A DNA stretch of 64,000 nucleotides, taken from NCBI GenBank assembly GCA_029202525.1, contig CP119325.1, forward strand, positions 881,001-945,000, written 5' to 3'. Below the pieces are notes generated by a model, which saw nothing but the letters and a program-made list of their open reading frames with translations, had not been told where the DNA came from and made no database searches. This DNA is from Candidatus Pseudomonas phytovorans (GTDB taxonomy: Bacteria > Pseudomonadota > Gammaproteobacteria > Pseudomonadales > Pseudomonadaceae). Positions 43,838-53,080 of the stretch are shown here, piece after piece. The position numbers and the translations under genes were made by a program. Position 1 is the first letter of the stretch. Every line of letters begins with the position of its first letter.

Positions 43838-43852
43838 GCACCCTTAAGATGC
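43838..43852. promoter_or_regulatory. NtrC-binding site 1 of glnA
   Basis: GCACCCTTAAGATGC against consensus GCACCA-N3-TGGTGC (9 of 12). Its centre is about 108 bp upstream of the predicted start, the same place as the proximal NtrC site of E. coli glnA. Confidence 0.6.
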
Positions 43853-43868
43853 GAATTTTGGTTGAGGC

Positions 43869-43883
43869 GCACTGATATGGTGC
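43869..43883. promoter_or_regulatory. NtrC-binding site 2 of glnA
   Basis: GCACTGATATGGTGC matches the consensus at 10 of 12 positions and resembles the E. coli strong site GCACTATATTGGTGC. It is centred 31 bp (about three helical turns) from the other site and about 139 bp upstream of the predicted start. Confidence 0.7.
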
Positions 43884-43909
43884 ACTGCTTGAGTGGTGTG
43901 CTTGCTTTG

Positions 43910-44030
43910 AGGGCCTCTTCGCGGGCGCGCCCGCTCCCACAGGAATCTCACAGCCCTCGAAATTTGTGCAGTCCCTGTGGGAGCGGGCGTGTCGGAGCGC
44001 CGAACCGCCGCGAAAGGGCCGGAACAGGCG
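43910..44030. repeat. REP pair between glnA and thiI, one copy interrupted
   Basis: The left REP is regular (CGCGGGCGCGCCCGCTCCCACAGG). The right copy carries about 16 extra bases (TCGGAGCGCCGAACCG near 43992-44007) inside its stem, between GAGCGGGCGTG and CCGCGAAAGGG. Confidence 0.8.
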
Positions 44031-44103
44031 CCACAAAACTCACCCCCTGCATTTATCTGAAAGCTTCTGATCAAAAGTTGGTCAAATCCTGAGCAATTTC
44101 CGA

Positions 44104-44109
44104 TATAAT
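44104..44109 (+). promoter_or_regulatory. -10 box of a thiI promoter
   Basis: A consensus TATAAT 44 bp before the thiI ATG. The -35 element is poor (GTCAAA at 17 bp, or TTGGTC at 20 bp). Confidence 0.45.
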
Positions 44110-44153
44110 TCGCGCCCCACATTTTCGGCAGGCCCTGCGCGCGCTGTTAACCA

Positions 44154-45608
44154 ATGAAACTTATCGTCAAAGTCTTCCCAGAAATCACCATCAAGAGCCG
44201 GCCGGTGCGCAAGCGCTTCATCCGCCAGCTCGCCAAGAACATCCGCAACGTGCTCAAGGACCTCGATCCTGAGCTCGCGGTCGATGGTGTCTGGGACAAT
44301 CTCGAAGTGGTCACCCGCGTCGAAGACGAAAAGGTCCAGCGCGAGATCATCGAACGCCTCACCTGCACCCCGGGTATCACCCACTTCCTGCAGGTAGAGG
44401 AATACCCGCTGGGTGACTTCGACGACATCGTTGCCAAGTGCAAGCAGCACTTCGGTCACCTGCTGGCCGGCAAGCGCTTTTCAGTGCGCTGCAAGCGCGG
44501 CGGCCACCACGACTTCACCTCGATGGACGTCGACCGCTACGTCGGCAGCCAGCTGCGCCAGCAGTGCGGCGCATCGGGTATCGACCTGAAGACGCCTGAA
44601 GTCGTGGTGCGCATGGAGATCCGCAATCAGCGCCTGTTCGTGATTCACAACCAGCACAACGGCATTGGTGGCTATCCGCTGGGTGCCCTGGAGCAGACGC
44701 TGGTGCTGATGTCCGGTGGCTTCGACTCCACCGTGGCGGCCTACCAGATGATGCGCCGTGGCCTGATGACCCATTTCTGTTTCTTCAACCTCGGCGGCCG
44801 TGCCCACGAGCTGGGCGTAATGGAAGTGGCCCACTACCTGTGGAAGAAGTACGGCAGCAGCCAGCGCGTGCTGTTTATCAGCGTGCCGTTTGAAGAAGTG
44901 GTCGGCGAGATCCTCAACAAGGTCGACAACAGCTACATGGGCGTGACCCTCAAGCGCATGATGCTGCGAGGCGCCGCGCACATGGCCGACCGCCTGCAGA
45001 TCGAGGCGCTGGTAACCGGTGAGGCAATTTCCCAGGTGTCAAGCCAGACCCTGCCGAACCTGTCGATCATCGACTCGGCCACCGACAAGCTGGTGTTGCG
45101 CCCGCTGCTGGCCAGCCACAAGCAGGACATCATCGACCAGGCCACCGAAATCGGAACCGCCGATTTCGCCAAGCACATGCCGGAATACTGTGGTGTGATC
45201 TCGGTGAACCCGACCACCCATGCCAAGCGTCATCGCATGGAGCACGAAGAAAAGCAGTTCGACATGGCCGTGCTGGAGCGTGCCCTGGAGCGCGCCAAGT
45301 TCATTTCCATCGACCACGTGATCGATGAACTGGGCAAGGACATCGAAATCGAGGAAGTGGCCGAGGCGCTGCCAGGCCAGATCGTTATCGACATTCGTCA
45401 CCCTGATGCCCAGGAAGACGAACCTCTGGTGCTGGAAGGTATCGAAGTCCAGGCCATGCCGTTTTATGCCATCAACAGCAAGTTCAAGCACCTGGACCCT
45501 ACGCGCCAGTACTTGCTGTATTGCGACAAGGGTGTGATGAGCCGTTTGCACGCACACCATCTGCTCAGTGAGGGACATGCCAATGTGCGTGTTTATCGTC
45601 CGACATAA
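44154..45608 (+). CDS. thiI: tRNA 4-thiouridine synthetase / thiamine sulfur carrier enzyme ThiI
   Basis: A 484-residue enzyme that inserts sulfur at U8 of tRNA and serves thiazole synthesis. It has a ferredoxin-like and THUMP N-terminus (about 1-165), a PP-loop domain (VLMSGGFDSTVAAYQMM near residue 190) and a C-terminal rhodanese domain with the persulfide cysteine in YLLYCDKGVMSRLHAHHL (near 462). The full E. coli-like length with rhodanese domain is kept. Confidence 0.96.
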   Translation: MKLIVKVFPEITIKSRPVRKRFIRQLAKNIRNVLKDLDPELAVDGVWDNLEVVTRVEDEKVQREIIERLTCTPGITHFLQVEEYPLGDFDDIVAKCKQHFGHLLAGKRFSVRCKRGGHHDFTSMDVDRYVGSQLRQQCGASGIDLKTPEVVVRMEIRNQRLFVIHNQHNGIGGYPLGALEQTLVLMSGGFDSTVAAYQMMRRGLMTHFCFFNLGGRAHELGVMEVAHYLWKKYGSSQRVLFISVPFEEVVGEILNKVDNSYMGVTLKRMMLRGAAHMADRLQIEALVTGEAISQVSSQTLPNLSIIDSATDKLVLRPLLASHKQDIIDQATEIGTADFAKHMPEYCGVISVNPTTHAKRHRMEHEEKQFDMAVLERALERAKFISIDHVIDELGKDIEIEEVAEALPGQIVIDIRHPDAQEDEPLVLEGIEVQAMPFYAINSKFKHLDPTRQYLLYCDKGVMSRLHAHHLLSEGHANVRVYRPT

Positions 45609-45672
45609 GACGCCGGGGCTGTATGGCGGCAGTATCCGCCATCGCCCTCCCGACCGCCGGGCCCGCTGAGCC

Positions 45673-45708
45673 TTAAACAGTACATATTGGCCGCCTACAA
45701 TAGGCGGC
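45673..45708 (+). promoter_or_regulatory. Candidate typA promoter overlapping a hairpin
   Basis: TTAAAC, 17 bp, TACAAT (45696-45701). The -10 box falls inside an 8-bp inverted repeat GCCGCCTA-CAA-TAGGCGGC (45690-45708), so the repeat could be an operator rather than an RNA structure. Confidence 0.45.
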
Positions 45709-45736
45709 AACCGAATCCTCTGATCGAGATACACTT

Positions 45737-47560
45737 GTGATCGAAAATCTGCGTAACATCGCCATCATCGCCCACGTTGACCATGGTAAAACCACCCTGG
45801 TCGACAAACTCCTGCGTCAGTCCGGCACTCTGGAGCGTAACGAGCTCAACGACGAGCGCGTCATGGACTCCAACGACCAGGAAAAAGAGCGCGGTATTAC
45901 CATTCTGGCGAAAAACACCGCCATCAACTGGAACGGCTACCACATCAACATCGTCGACACCCCCGGCCACGCCGACTTCGGTGGCGAGGTTGAGCGTGTA
46001 ATGTCGATGGTTGACTCCGTACTGCTGCTGGTCGACGCTCAAGACGGCCCGATGCCGCAAACCCGCTTCGTGACCAAAAAGGCTTTCGAAGCTGGCCTGA
46101 AGCCAATCGTCGTGATCAACAAGGTTGACCGCCCGGGCGCACGTCCTGACTGGGTTCTGGACCAGATCTTCGACCTGTTCGACAACCTCGGTGCTACCGA
46201 CGAACAGCTGGACTTCAAAGTTGTCTACGCCTCGGCCCTGAACGGCATTGCCGGTCTGGACCACACCGAAATGGCCGAAGACATGACCCCGCTGTACCAG
46301 GCGGTCATCGACCACGTTCCAGCGCCAGCTGTTGACCGTGACGGCCCGTTCCAGATGCAAATCTCCGCTCTGGACTACAACAGCTTCCTGGGTGTTATCG
46401 GTGTTGGCCGTATTGCCCGTGGTCGCATCAAGCCGAACACCCCGGTTGTTGCCATCGACGCCAACGGCAAGAAGCGTAACGGCCGTATCCTGAAACTGAT
46501 GGGCCACCACGGCCTGCACCGCGTTGACGTCGAAGAAGCCCTGGCTGGCGACATCGTCTGCATCAGCGGTTTCGACGAGCTGTTCATCTCCGACACCCTG
46601 TGCGACCCGACTGCCGTTGAGGCGATGAAGCCGCTGACCGTTGACGAGCCTACCGTTTCGATGACCTTCCAGGTCAACGACTCGCCGTTCTGCGGCAAGG
46701 AAGGCAAGTTCGTCACCAGCCGTAACATCAAGGACCGTCTGGACAAGGAGCTGCTGTACAACGTAGCCCTGCGCGTTGAAGAAACCGACTCCCCAGACAA
46801 GTTCAAGGTCTCGGGCCGCGGCGAGCTGCACCTCTCGGTACTGATCGAAACCATGCGTCGCGAAGGCTTCGAACTGGCCCTGGGCCGTCCTGAAGTGATC
46901 ATCCGTGAAGTGAACGGCGTGCGTCAGGAACCGTTCGAAAACGTCACCATCGACATCCCTGAAGAAGCGCAGGGCAAGGTCATGGAAGAGATGGGTCTGC
47001 GTAAAGGCGACCTGACCAACATGGTCCCGGATGGCAAGGGCCGTGTACGCCTGGAATACAACATCCCGGCACGTGGTCTGATCGGTTTCCGTAACCAGTT
47101 CCTGACCCTGACCAACGGCGCAGGCATCCTGACTTCGATCTTCGATCGCTACGACACCGTGAAGTCCGGCCACATGTCCGGCCGTCAGAACGGCGTACTG
47201 GTTTCGGTCGAAACCGGCAAGGCGCTGACCTACTCGCTGGAAACCCTGCAGGCGCGCGGCAAGCTGTTCGTCGAGCACGGCCAAGAGATCTACAACGGTC
47301 AGATCGTAGGCCAGAACAGCCGCGACAACGACCTGGGCGTCAACCCTACCAAGGGCAAGAAGCTCGACAACATGCGTGCTTCGGGTAAAGACGAAGTCAT
47401 CGCTCTGGTTCCACCTGTTCGCTTCACCCTGGAACAGGCTCTGGAATACATCCAGGAAGACGAGCTGTGCGAAGTAACGCCGAAGTCCATCCGTCTTCGC
47501 AAGAAGATCCTGGACGAAAGCGAGCGTACCCGCGCCGCCAAGAAAGCCAAGAACAGCTAA
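45737..47560 (+). CDS. typA: Ribosome-associated GTPase TypA/BipA
   Basis: A translational GTPase of 607 residues that helps 50S assembly and stress and cold adaptation. G motifs are AHVDHGKTTLVDKLL (near 11), RGITI, DTPGHADFGGEV (near 75) and NKVDRPGARPD (near 129). EF-G-like domains II, III and V follow, then the BipA-specific C-terminus (NSRDNDLGVNPTKGKKLDNMRASGKDE). The start is GTG. Codon use is more biased than in neighbours, in line with high expression. Confidence 0.97.
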   Translation: MIENLRNIAIIAHVDHGKTTLVDKLLRQSGTLERNELNDERVMDSNDQEKERGITILAKNTAINWNGYHINIVDTPGHADFGGEVERVMSMVDSVLLLVDAQDGPMPQTRFVTKKAFEAGLKPIVVINKVDRPGARPDWVLDQIFDLFDNLGATDEQLDFKVVYASALNGIAGLDHTEMAEDMTPLYQAVIDHVPAPAVDRDGPFQMQISALDYNSFLGVIGVGRIARGRIKPNTPVVAIDANGKKRNGRILKLMGHHGLHRVDVEEALAGDIVCISGFDELFISDTLCDPTAVEAMKPLTVDEPTVSMTFQVNDSPFCGKEGKFVTSRNIKDRLDKELLYNVALRVEETDSPDKFKVSGRGELHLSVLIETMRREGFELALGRPEVIIREVNGVRQEPFENVTIDIPEEAQGKVMEEMGLRKGDLTNMVPDGKGRVRLEYNIPARGLIGFRNQFLTLTNGAGILTSIFDRYDTVKSGHMSGRQNGVLVSVETGKALTYSLETLQARGKLFVEHGQEIYNGQIVGQNSRDNDLGVNPTKGKKLDNMRASGKDEVIALVPPVRFTLEQALEYIQEDELCEVTPKSIRLRKKILDESERTRAAKKAKNS

Positions 47561-47580
47561 GTTAGTTCCGGCTGAATGAA

Positions 47581-47615
47581 AACGCCCCCGGTCGAAAGGC
47601 CGGGGGCGTTTTTTT
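47581..47615 (+). terminator. Rho-independent terminator of typA
   Basis: An 11-bp stem AACGCCCCCGG / CCGGGGGCGTT followed by a T-run, about 20 bp after the stop. A single REP palindrome (CTTCGCGGGCTTGCCCGCGAAG, 47640-47661) follows. Confidence 0.9.
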
Positions 47616-47682
47616 ATGCCTTCAGAATTTGCGTTGGCTTCTTCGCGGGCTTGCCCGCGAAGAGGCCCTTGAAGGCTGAAGA

Positions 47683-48087
47683 TCAGCGCCCAACCACCTT
47701 GGGCTTATACGCACAATACCCAGGCCGCGGCCCGACCTTGGGGTGGTTGCGGCAGGTATCCGGGCGCTTGTCATAAATGGTGCACAAGCGGCTTTTACGA
47801 TCCAGGTACATGCAGTCGTCGTTGCTCATCCGGGTCAGGGTGAAGATCCCCGACTTCTGGTTGAAGCGCTCGATGATGCCGTCTTTCTGCAGGCGCTTGG
47901 CCACGTTCTTCGGCGGTTCGTCTTTTTCGAACTCGTCCACCACGCCGATACGGATCAGATCCTTGATCTTCACCTCTACCGGCAGGGTGCAGCAGGTCGA
48001 ATGGCAGCCGTGGCACATGTGGCTGGCGTAGCGCTGCCAAGTCTCCAGGCGGTCGACTTCGGCGGCGGCGATCAGGGTCGTTTTCAT
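47683..48087 (-). CDS. YkgJ-family cysteine-cluster protein (putative Zn/Fe binding)
   Basis: A 134-residue cytoplasmic protein of the YkgJ (UPF0153) family. Cysteines lie in MCHGCHSTCCTLPVEV (near residue 24), SNDDCMYLD, SRLCTIYDKRPDTCRNHP and GYCAYKP, the family pattern thought to bind zinc or an iron-sulfur cluster. The role is unknown. I start at MKTTLIAAAE, where homology and a weak AAAGA begin; the frame extends 31 codons upstream without similarity. It is convergent with typA. Confidence 0.82.
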   Translation of the reverse strand: MKTTLIAAAEVDRLETWQRYASHMCHGCHSTCCTLPVEVKIKDLIRIGVVDEFEKDEPPKNVAKRLQKDGIIERFNQKSGIFTLTRMSNDDCMYLDRKSRLCTIYDKRPDTCRNHPKVGPRPGYCAYKPKVVGR

Positions 48088-48271
48088 CTTTATAGGGTGT
48101 ATCACGGTCTTGGGGCGCGCGATGATACCGGAATTGTTCAAATTATGAACAACCTTTTGCCGGATTCGCAGAGTGGGCATGAAAACTGCGAACAGTAACT
48201 GTCACTCCCTGTCGAAGGGTCTAGTCTCATCTATCTCCCTCCGCTCTCGTCAACTTGCCCGAGGATGCCGC

Positions 48272-50722
48272 ATGTCCCAGGAACCCAAAGCACGTGACGC
48301 CGAAGTCGCGGATTTTCGTGCCGCTGTACTCAACAAGCTGACCTACGCGGTCGGCAAGGACCCGGAGCACGCCTTTGACCATGACTGGTTCGAAGCCATC
48401 GCCCTGGCTGCGCGCGAACACATGGTCGACCACTGGATGGACCACACTCGCCAGGCCTATAGACGCAGCCAGAAGCGGGTTTACTACCTCTCGCTGGAAT
48501 TTCTTATCGGCCGCCTGCTGTACGACAGCCTTAGCAACCTGGGGCTGCTGGATATCGCCCGGGATGCACTGGAAGGGTTGAATGTTGACCTGGAGCGCAT
48601 CCGCCTGCTCGAACCCGACGCTGCGCTGGGTAACGGCGGCCTGGGCCGCCTGGCGGCCTGCTTCATGGAAAGCATGTCGACCCTGGGTATCGCCGCCCAC
48701 GGCTATGGTATCCGCTACGAGCATGGCTTGTTCCGTCAGGCCATCGTCGACGGCTGGCAGCAAGAGCAGACCGAGAACTGGCTGGATTTCGGCAACCCCT
48801 GGGAGTTCGAGCGCGCCGAGGTGATCTACCCGATCAGCTTTGGCGGTAGCGTTGAAACGGTGCACGACAGCCGCGGCCAGCAGCGTCAGGTGTGGTCGCC
48901 GGGCGAAACGGTGCGTGCGGTGGCTTATGACACGCCGGTGGTCGGCTGGCGCGGTGCAAGCGTAAATACCTTGCGCCTGTGGCGTGCCCGAGCCCTCGAA
49001 GAGTTGCACCTGGAGCGCTTCAACGCGGGCGACCACCTGGGCGCTGTGGCCGAAGTGGCGCGGGCTGAGAGCATTTCGCGCGTGCTGTATCCGGCCGACA
49101 GTACCGAGGCCGGCCAGGAACTGCGCCTGCGCCAGGAATACTTCTTCGTGTCGGCTTCGCTGCAGGACTTGCTGCGCCGCCACCTGAACATGCACAAAGA
49201 CCTGCTCAACCTGCCCGATGCGGCGGCCATCCAGCTCAATGACACGCACCCTTCGATTGCCGTGGCAGAGCTGATGCGGCTGCTGGTGGATCAGCATGAA
49301 GTGCCGTGGGAAAAGGCCTGGGAGCTGACCGTTGGCACGCTCGCCTACACCAACCACACGTTGCTGCCCGAAGCTCTGGAAACCTGGCCGGTCGCACTGA
49401 TGGAGCGCATGCTGCCGCGGCACATGCAGATCATCTACCTGATCAACGCCTACCACATCGACGCATTGCGGGCCAAAGGGCTGCACGATTTCGACGTGTT
49501 GCGCGCGGTGTCGTTGATCGAGGAAGACAACGGCCGCCGGGTGCGCATGGGCAACCTGGCGTTCCTGGGTTCGCACAGCGTCAACGGCGTGTCGGCGCTG
49601 CACAGCAAGCTGATGAAAAGCACGGTGTTCTCCGAGCTGCACAAGCTCTACCCGCACCGGATCAACAACAAGACCAATGGCATTACCTTCCGCCGCTGGT
49701 TGTACCAGTCCAACCCGCAGCTTACCGAGATGCTGGTCGAAGCGCTCGGGCCGGAGCTCAAGGACAACCCTGAAGGGCTACTGGCAGGCTTGGTGCCCTT
49801 CGCTGACAAGGCCGGTTTCCGCAAGCAGTTCGCCGCTCAGCGCCTGCACAGCAAGCGCGCCCTGGCCAGCATCATCCAGGACCGCATAGGTGTCACGGTG
49901 AACCCCGAGGCGCTGTTCGATGTACAGGTCAAGCGCATCCACGAATACAAGCGCCAGTTGCTCAACCTGCTGCACACCGTGGCGTTGTATCAGGCCATAC
50001 GTAACGACCCCGGCACCAACTGGGCGCCACGGGTGAAGATCTTCGCTGGCAAGGCTGCGGCCAGTTATCACCAGGCCAAGCTGATCATCAAGCTGACCAA
50101 CGACATCGCCCGGGTGGTGAACAACGACCCGACCGTGCGTGGCCTGCTCAAGGTGGTGTTCCTGCCCAACTACAACGTCAGCCTTGCCGAAAGCATCATC
50201 CCGGCGGCAGACCTTTCCGAGCAGATTTCCACGGCCGGTTATGAAGCGTCCGGTACCAGCAACATGAAGTTCGGCCTGAACGGCGCGCTGACCATCGGCA
50301 CTCTGGACGGTGCCAACGTGGAAATGTGCGAGCAGGTGGGCGCCGACAACATGTTCATCTTCGGGCTGACCGCGCAGCAGGTCGAGGCGCGCAAGCGCTC
50401 CGGTGATTTTGGTGCAAGTGCCGCAATCGCGGCGTCCAATCGCCTGAACGATGTGCTGCAGGCGATCCGCAGCGGGGTGTTCTCGTCAGACGACCCTTCA
50501 CGCTACACCGGGTTGATCGACGGGCTGGTGGCGTATGACCGCTTCCTGGTATGTGCCGATTTCGACGCCTACTGGGATGCCCAGCGGCGGGTCGAGGAGC
50601 TGTGGCACACGCCGCAGGAGTGGTGGCGCATGGCGGTGCTGAACACGGCGCGGATGGGCTGGTTCTCGTCGGACCGGACCATTCGCGAGTATGCCTCGGA
50701 GATCTGGAAGGCACTGGATTGA
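48272..50722 (+). CDS. glgP: Glycogen/maltodextrin phosphorylase
   Basis: A PLP-dependent alpha-glucan phosphorylase of 816 residues that releases glucose 1-phosphate from glycogen. Visible are the N-terminal RRSQKRVYYLSLEFLIGRLL, PDAALGNGGLGRLAACFMES near residue 110, LNDTHPSIAVAELMR near 325, and the PLP-lysine motif YEASGTSNMKFGLNGALTIGTLDGANVEM near 655. The start MSQEPKARDA fits the family length. It is flanked by a REP pair and fbp. Confidence 0.94.
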   Translation: MSQEPKARDAEVADFRAAVLNKLTYAVGKDPEHAFDHDWFEAIALAAREHMVDHWMDHTRQAYRRSQKRVYYLSLEFLIGRLLYDSLSNLGLLDIARDALEGLNVDLERIRLLEPDAALGNGGLGRLAACFMESMSTLGIAAHGYGIRYEHGLFRQAIVDGWQQEQTENWLDFGNPWEFERAEVIYPISFGGSVETVHDSRGQQRQVWSPGETVRAVAYDTPVVGWRGASVNTLRLWRARALEELHLERFNAGDHLGAVAEVARAESISRVLYPADSTEAGQELRLRQEYFFVSASLQDLLRRHLNMHKDLLNLPDAAAIQLNDTHPSIAVAELMRLLVDQHEVPWEKAWELTVGTLAYTNHTLLPEALETWPVALMERMLPRHMQIIYLINAYHIDALRAKGLHDFDVLRAVSLIEEDNGRRVRMGNLAFLGSHSVNGVSALHSKLMKSTVFSELHKLYPHRINNKTNGITFRRWLYQSNPQLTEMLVEALGPELKDNPEGLLAGLVPFADKAGFRKQFAAQRLHSKRALASIIQDRIGVTVNPEALFDVQVKRIHEYKRQLLNLLHTVALYQAIRNDPGTNWAPRVKIFAGKAAASYHQAKLIIKLTNDIARVVNNDPTVRGLLKVVFLPNYNVSLAESIIPAADLSEQISTAGYEASGTSNMKFGLNGALTIGTLDGANVEMCEQVGADNMFIFGLTAQQVEARKRSGDFGASAAIAASNRLNDVLQAIRSGVFSSDDPSRYTGLIDGLVAYDRFLVCADFDAYWDAQRRVEELWHTPQEWWRMAVLNTARMGWFSSDRTIREYASEIWKALD

Positions 50723-50737
50723 TGTAGGCCTGTACCG

Positions 50738-50845
50738 GCCTCTTCGCGGGGCAAGCCCGCTCCCACAGGATCTCCGTTGCCTTGAAGGCAGCCCAAAACC
50801 TGTGGGAGCGGGCTTGCCCCGCGAATGGACTGCAAAGCAGTCCCA
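50738..50845. repeat. REP pair between glgP and fbp
   Basis: Inverted putida REPs (CGCGGGGCAAGCCCGCTCCCACAGG and mirror). The gap to fbp also holds a small G5/C5 inverted repeat (50951-50970) of unclear role. Confidence 0.85.
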
Positions 50846-50987
50846 CTCGACAGCCGGCCTGGCGCAGGCTGAACTACCGACCTATTGTGCCGTCAGACAG
50901 CCGTGGCGAGTCTCATCACTCGCTAGCCTGACACTCTCCCTGTAAACTGCGGGGGTTTTTACTCCCCCAATCCGTTCGGAGCCATAC

Positions 50988-51998
50988 ATGTCCCGCGTTA
51001 CCCTGAGTCGCTATCTGATTGAGCAGACCCGCAGCAACAATACCCCTGCCGATCTGCGCTTCCTGATCGAAGTGGTGGCGCGTGCGTGCAAGGAAATCAG
51101 CCATCACGTGTCCAAGGGTGCCCTCGGCGGCGTGCTGGGCAGCATGGGCACTGAAAACGTGCAGGGCGAAGTCCAGAAGAAACTGGACGTGATTTCCAAC
51201 GATATCCTGCTCGAAGCCAACGAGTGGGGCGGTCACCTGGCCGGCATGGCCTCCGAAGAAATGGACAATGCCTACCAGATCCCGGGCAAGTACCCGAAAG
51301 GCGCCTACCTGCTGGTCTTCGACCCACTGGACGGTTCGTCGAACATCGACGTCAACGTTTCGGTCGGCACCATCTTCTCGGTACTGCGTTGCCCTAACGA
51401 GTACCTGAGCCAGAACGAAACCCTGAACGAGAACGCCTTCCTGCAGCCAGGCACCGAGCAGGTCGCCGCCGGTTACGCCATTTATGGCCCGCAGACCATG
51501 CTGATCCTGACCTTGGGTAACGGCGTCAAAGGCTTCACCCTGGACCGCGAACTGGGCAGCTTCGTGCTGACTCACGAGAATATTCGCGTACCGGAAAGCA
51601 CCGCCGAGTTCGCCATCAACATGTCCAACCAGCGCCACTGGGAAGCCCCGATTCAACGTTACGTCGGCGAACTGCTGGCAGGCGAGACCGGCCCGCTCAA
51701 AAAGAACTACAACATGCGCTGGATCGCCTCGATGGTGGCCGACGTGCACCGCATCCTGACCCGTGGCGGCCTGTTCATGTACCCGCGCGACGCCCGCGAC
51801 CCAAGCAAGCCGGGCAAGCTGCGCCTGATGTACGAAGCCAACCCGATGTCGTTCATCATCGAACAGGCTGGCGGCGTGTCCACCGACGGTTACCAGCGCA
51901 TCCTCGACATCAAGCCTGAAGGCCTGCACCAGCGCGTGTCGGTGATTCTGGGCTCGAAGGAAGAGGTCGAGCGCGTCACCGCGTACCACAAGGAGTAA
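50988..51998 (+). CDS. fbp: Fructose-1,6-bisphosphatase, class I
   Basis: A gluconeogenic enzyme of 336 residues that hydrolyses fructose 1,6-bisphosphate to fructose 6-phosphate; essential for growth on organic acids in pseudomonads. Motifs are LLVFDPLDGSSNIDVNVSVG (metal site near residue 115), NMRWIASMVADVHRIL and RGGLFMYPRD, and the C-terminal KLRLMYEANPMSFIIEQAGG. Confidence 0.96.
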   Translation: MSRVTLSRYLIEQTRSNNTPADLRFLIEVVARACKEISHHVSKGALGGVLGSMGTENVQGEVQKKLDVISNDILLEANEWGGHLAGMASEEMDNAYQIPGKYPKGAYLLVFDPLDGSSNIDVNVSVGTIFSVLRCPNEYLSQNETLNENAFLQPGTEQVAAGYAIYGPQTMLILTLGNGVKGFTLDRELGSFVLTHENIRVPESTAEFAINMSNQRHWEAPIQRYVGELLAGETGPLKKNYNMRWIASMVADVHRILTRGGLFMYPRDARDPSKPGKLRLMYEANPMSFIIEQAGGVSTDGYQRILDIKPEGLHQRVSVILGSKEEVERVTAYHKE

Positions 51999-52001
51999 AC
52001 C

Positions 52002-52598
52002 ATGCTCGCACCTTGGCAGCCGTTGCTGGAATGGTGGTTCGGTTGGGGCATTAATGCCCAGGCCGTGGCTGACGAGAAAAACACGCTGTGGTTCGGCAAG
52101 CATTACGATGCCGATGCCCATGCGCTGTTTGGCGAGTTGGTCGAGCAGGCCCTGGCGGGCGGGCTGGACGAGTGGCAGCAAAGCCCGCAGGGCTGGCTGG
52201 GCCTGCTGATTCTGCTGGACCAGCTGCCACGCATGATCTACCGCGACACGCCGCGCGCCTTCGAGGGCGACCGGCGTGCCCAGGTGGTGGCCATGCAGGG
52301 CCTGCAGAAGGGCTGGGACTACCAGCTGCTGCCGATCCAGCGGGTGTTCGTGCTGCTGGTGTTGGAGCATGCCGAGGTGCTGGACTGGCAGAACCTGTGC
52401 GTGGAGCGCTACCAGACGCTGCTGGACGAGCAGCCCGAGGCCAACCGCCGGTTGTTCGAAGGCTTCCTCGACTACGCCGAGCAGCACCAGCGGGTAATCG
52501 CCCGGTTCGGGCGCTTTCCGCACCGCAACCTGGTGCTGGAGCGTCCGAGTACCAGCGAAGAGATGGACTTTCTGCTGGAGCCCGGGTCTCGGTTCTGA
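52002..52598 (+). CDS. DUF924 family protein
   Basis: A helical protein of 198 residues with family signatures LLEWWFG (residue 9), KNTLWFGKHYDADAHALFGELV, GWLGLLILLDQLPRMIYRDTPRAF and the C-terminal RFGRFPHRNLVLERPSTSEE. No biochemical role is established to my knowledge; the fold is related to TPR-like helical repeats. It follows fbp by 3 bp and is probably co-transcribed. Confidence 0.85.
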   Translation: MLAPWQPLLEWWFGWGINAQAVADEKNTLWFGKHYDADAHALFGELVEQALAGGLDEWQQSPQGWLGLLILLDQLPRMIYRDTPRAFEGDRRAQVVAMQGLQKGWDYQLLPIQRVFVLLVLEHAEVLDWQNLCVERYQTLLDEQPEANRRLFEGFLDYAEQHQRVIARFGRFPHRNLVLERPSTSEEMDFLLEPGSRF

Positions 52599-52639
52599 GG
52601 CCGCAGGGTGCCTGCTGCGCAGCCCGATCGTGATACAAG

Positions 52640-52666
52640 GCCGCCCCTACAGGGGCGGCTTTTTTA
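52640..52666 (+). terminator. Rho-independent terminator of fbp-DUF924
   Basis: GCCGCCCCT-AC-AGGGGCGGC followed by TTTTTT, derived from half a REP (GATACAAGGCCGCCCCTACAG). The next 160 bp to the lipoprotein gene show no gene. Confidence 0.85.
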
Positions 52667-52825
52667 TTGGGCGATGATTAATGCTTTGTGATTAATCGCA
52701 CAGTAGTGGCCATCCGACCAATGGTGTAGGGGCAAACAGGGTGGGGCAGGGAACCTGGGAGGGATTTTCACGTCGAAGGTCACTGCAGGCCACTCGCCTG
52801 TCTCATCTCTCCAGGAGTGTCCTTC

Positions 52826-53080
52826 ATGTCGTTGCGTTCCCTCGCCCTGTTGTCGCTGTGCGTCGTTCTGACTGCCTGCAGCAAGATCAATCAGGAAAAC
52901 TATTCCAGGATCAAGGCCGGTATGAACAAGGCCGAGATCGAGCAGTTGCTCGGCACGCCGACCGAGTGCTCTGGCGCGTTGGGTATGAGCAGCTGCACCT
53001 GGGGGGACGAGAAGAGCTTCATCAGCGTGCAGTACGCGGCTGACAAGGTGCTGATGTATTCAGGGCAGGGGCTCAAATGA
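52826..53080 (+). CDS. Small lipoprotein with SmpA/OmlA-like fold
   Basis: An 84-residue predicted lipoprotein with lipobox VVLTAC (Cys near 18) and a BamE/SmpA-like motif (NYSRIKAGMNKAEIEQLLGTPTECS). AGGAG lies 8 nt before the ATG; an in-frame GTG 9 nt earlier lies inside that site. It may fold like DUF3862/BLIP-type domains; the function is unknown. Its stop overlaps the start of the lipocalin gene, so they form a two-gene outer-membrane lipoprotein operon. Confidence 0.82.
   Translation: MSLRSLALLSLCVVLTACSKINQENYSRIKAGMNKAEIEQLLGTPTECSGALGMSSCTWGDEKSFISVQYAADKVLMYSGQGLK

Noticed and set aside
45695..47284. Long open frame opposite typA
   Set aside because: Antisense shadow; typA has complete GTPase motifs in the other strand.
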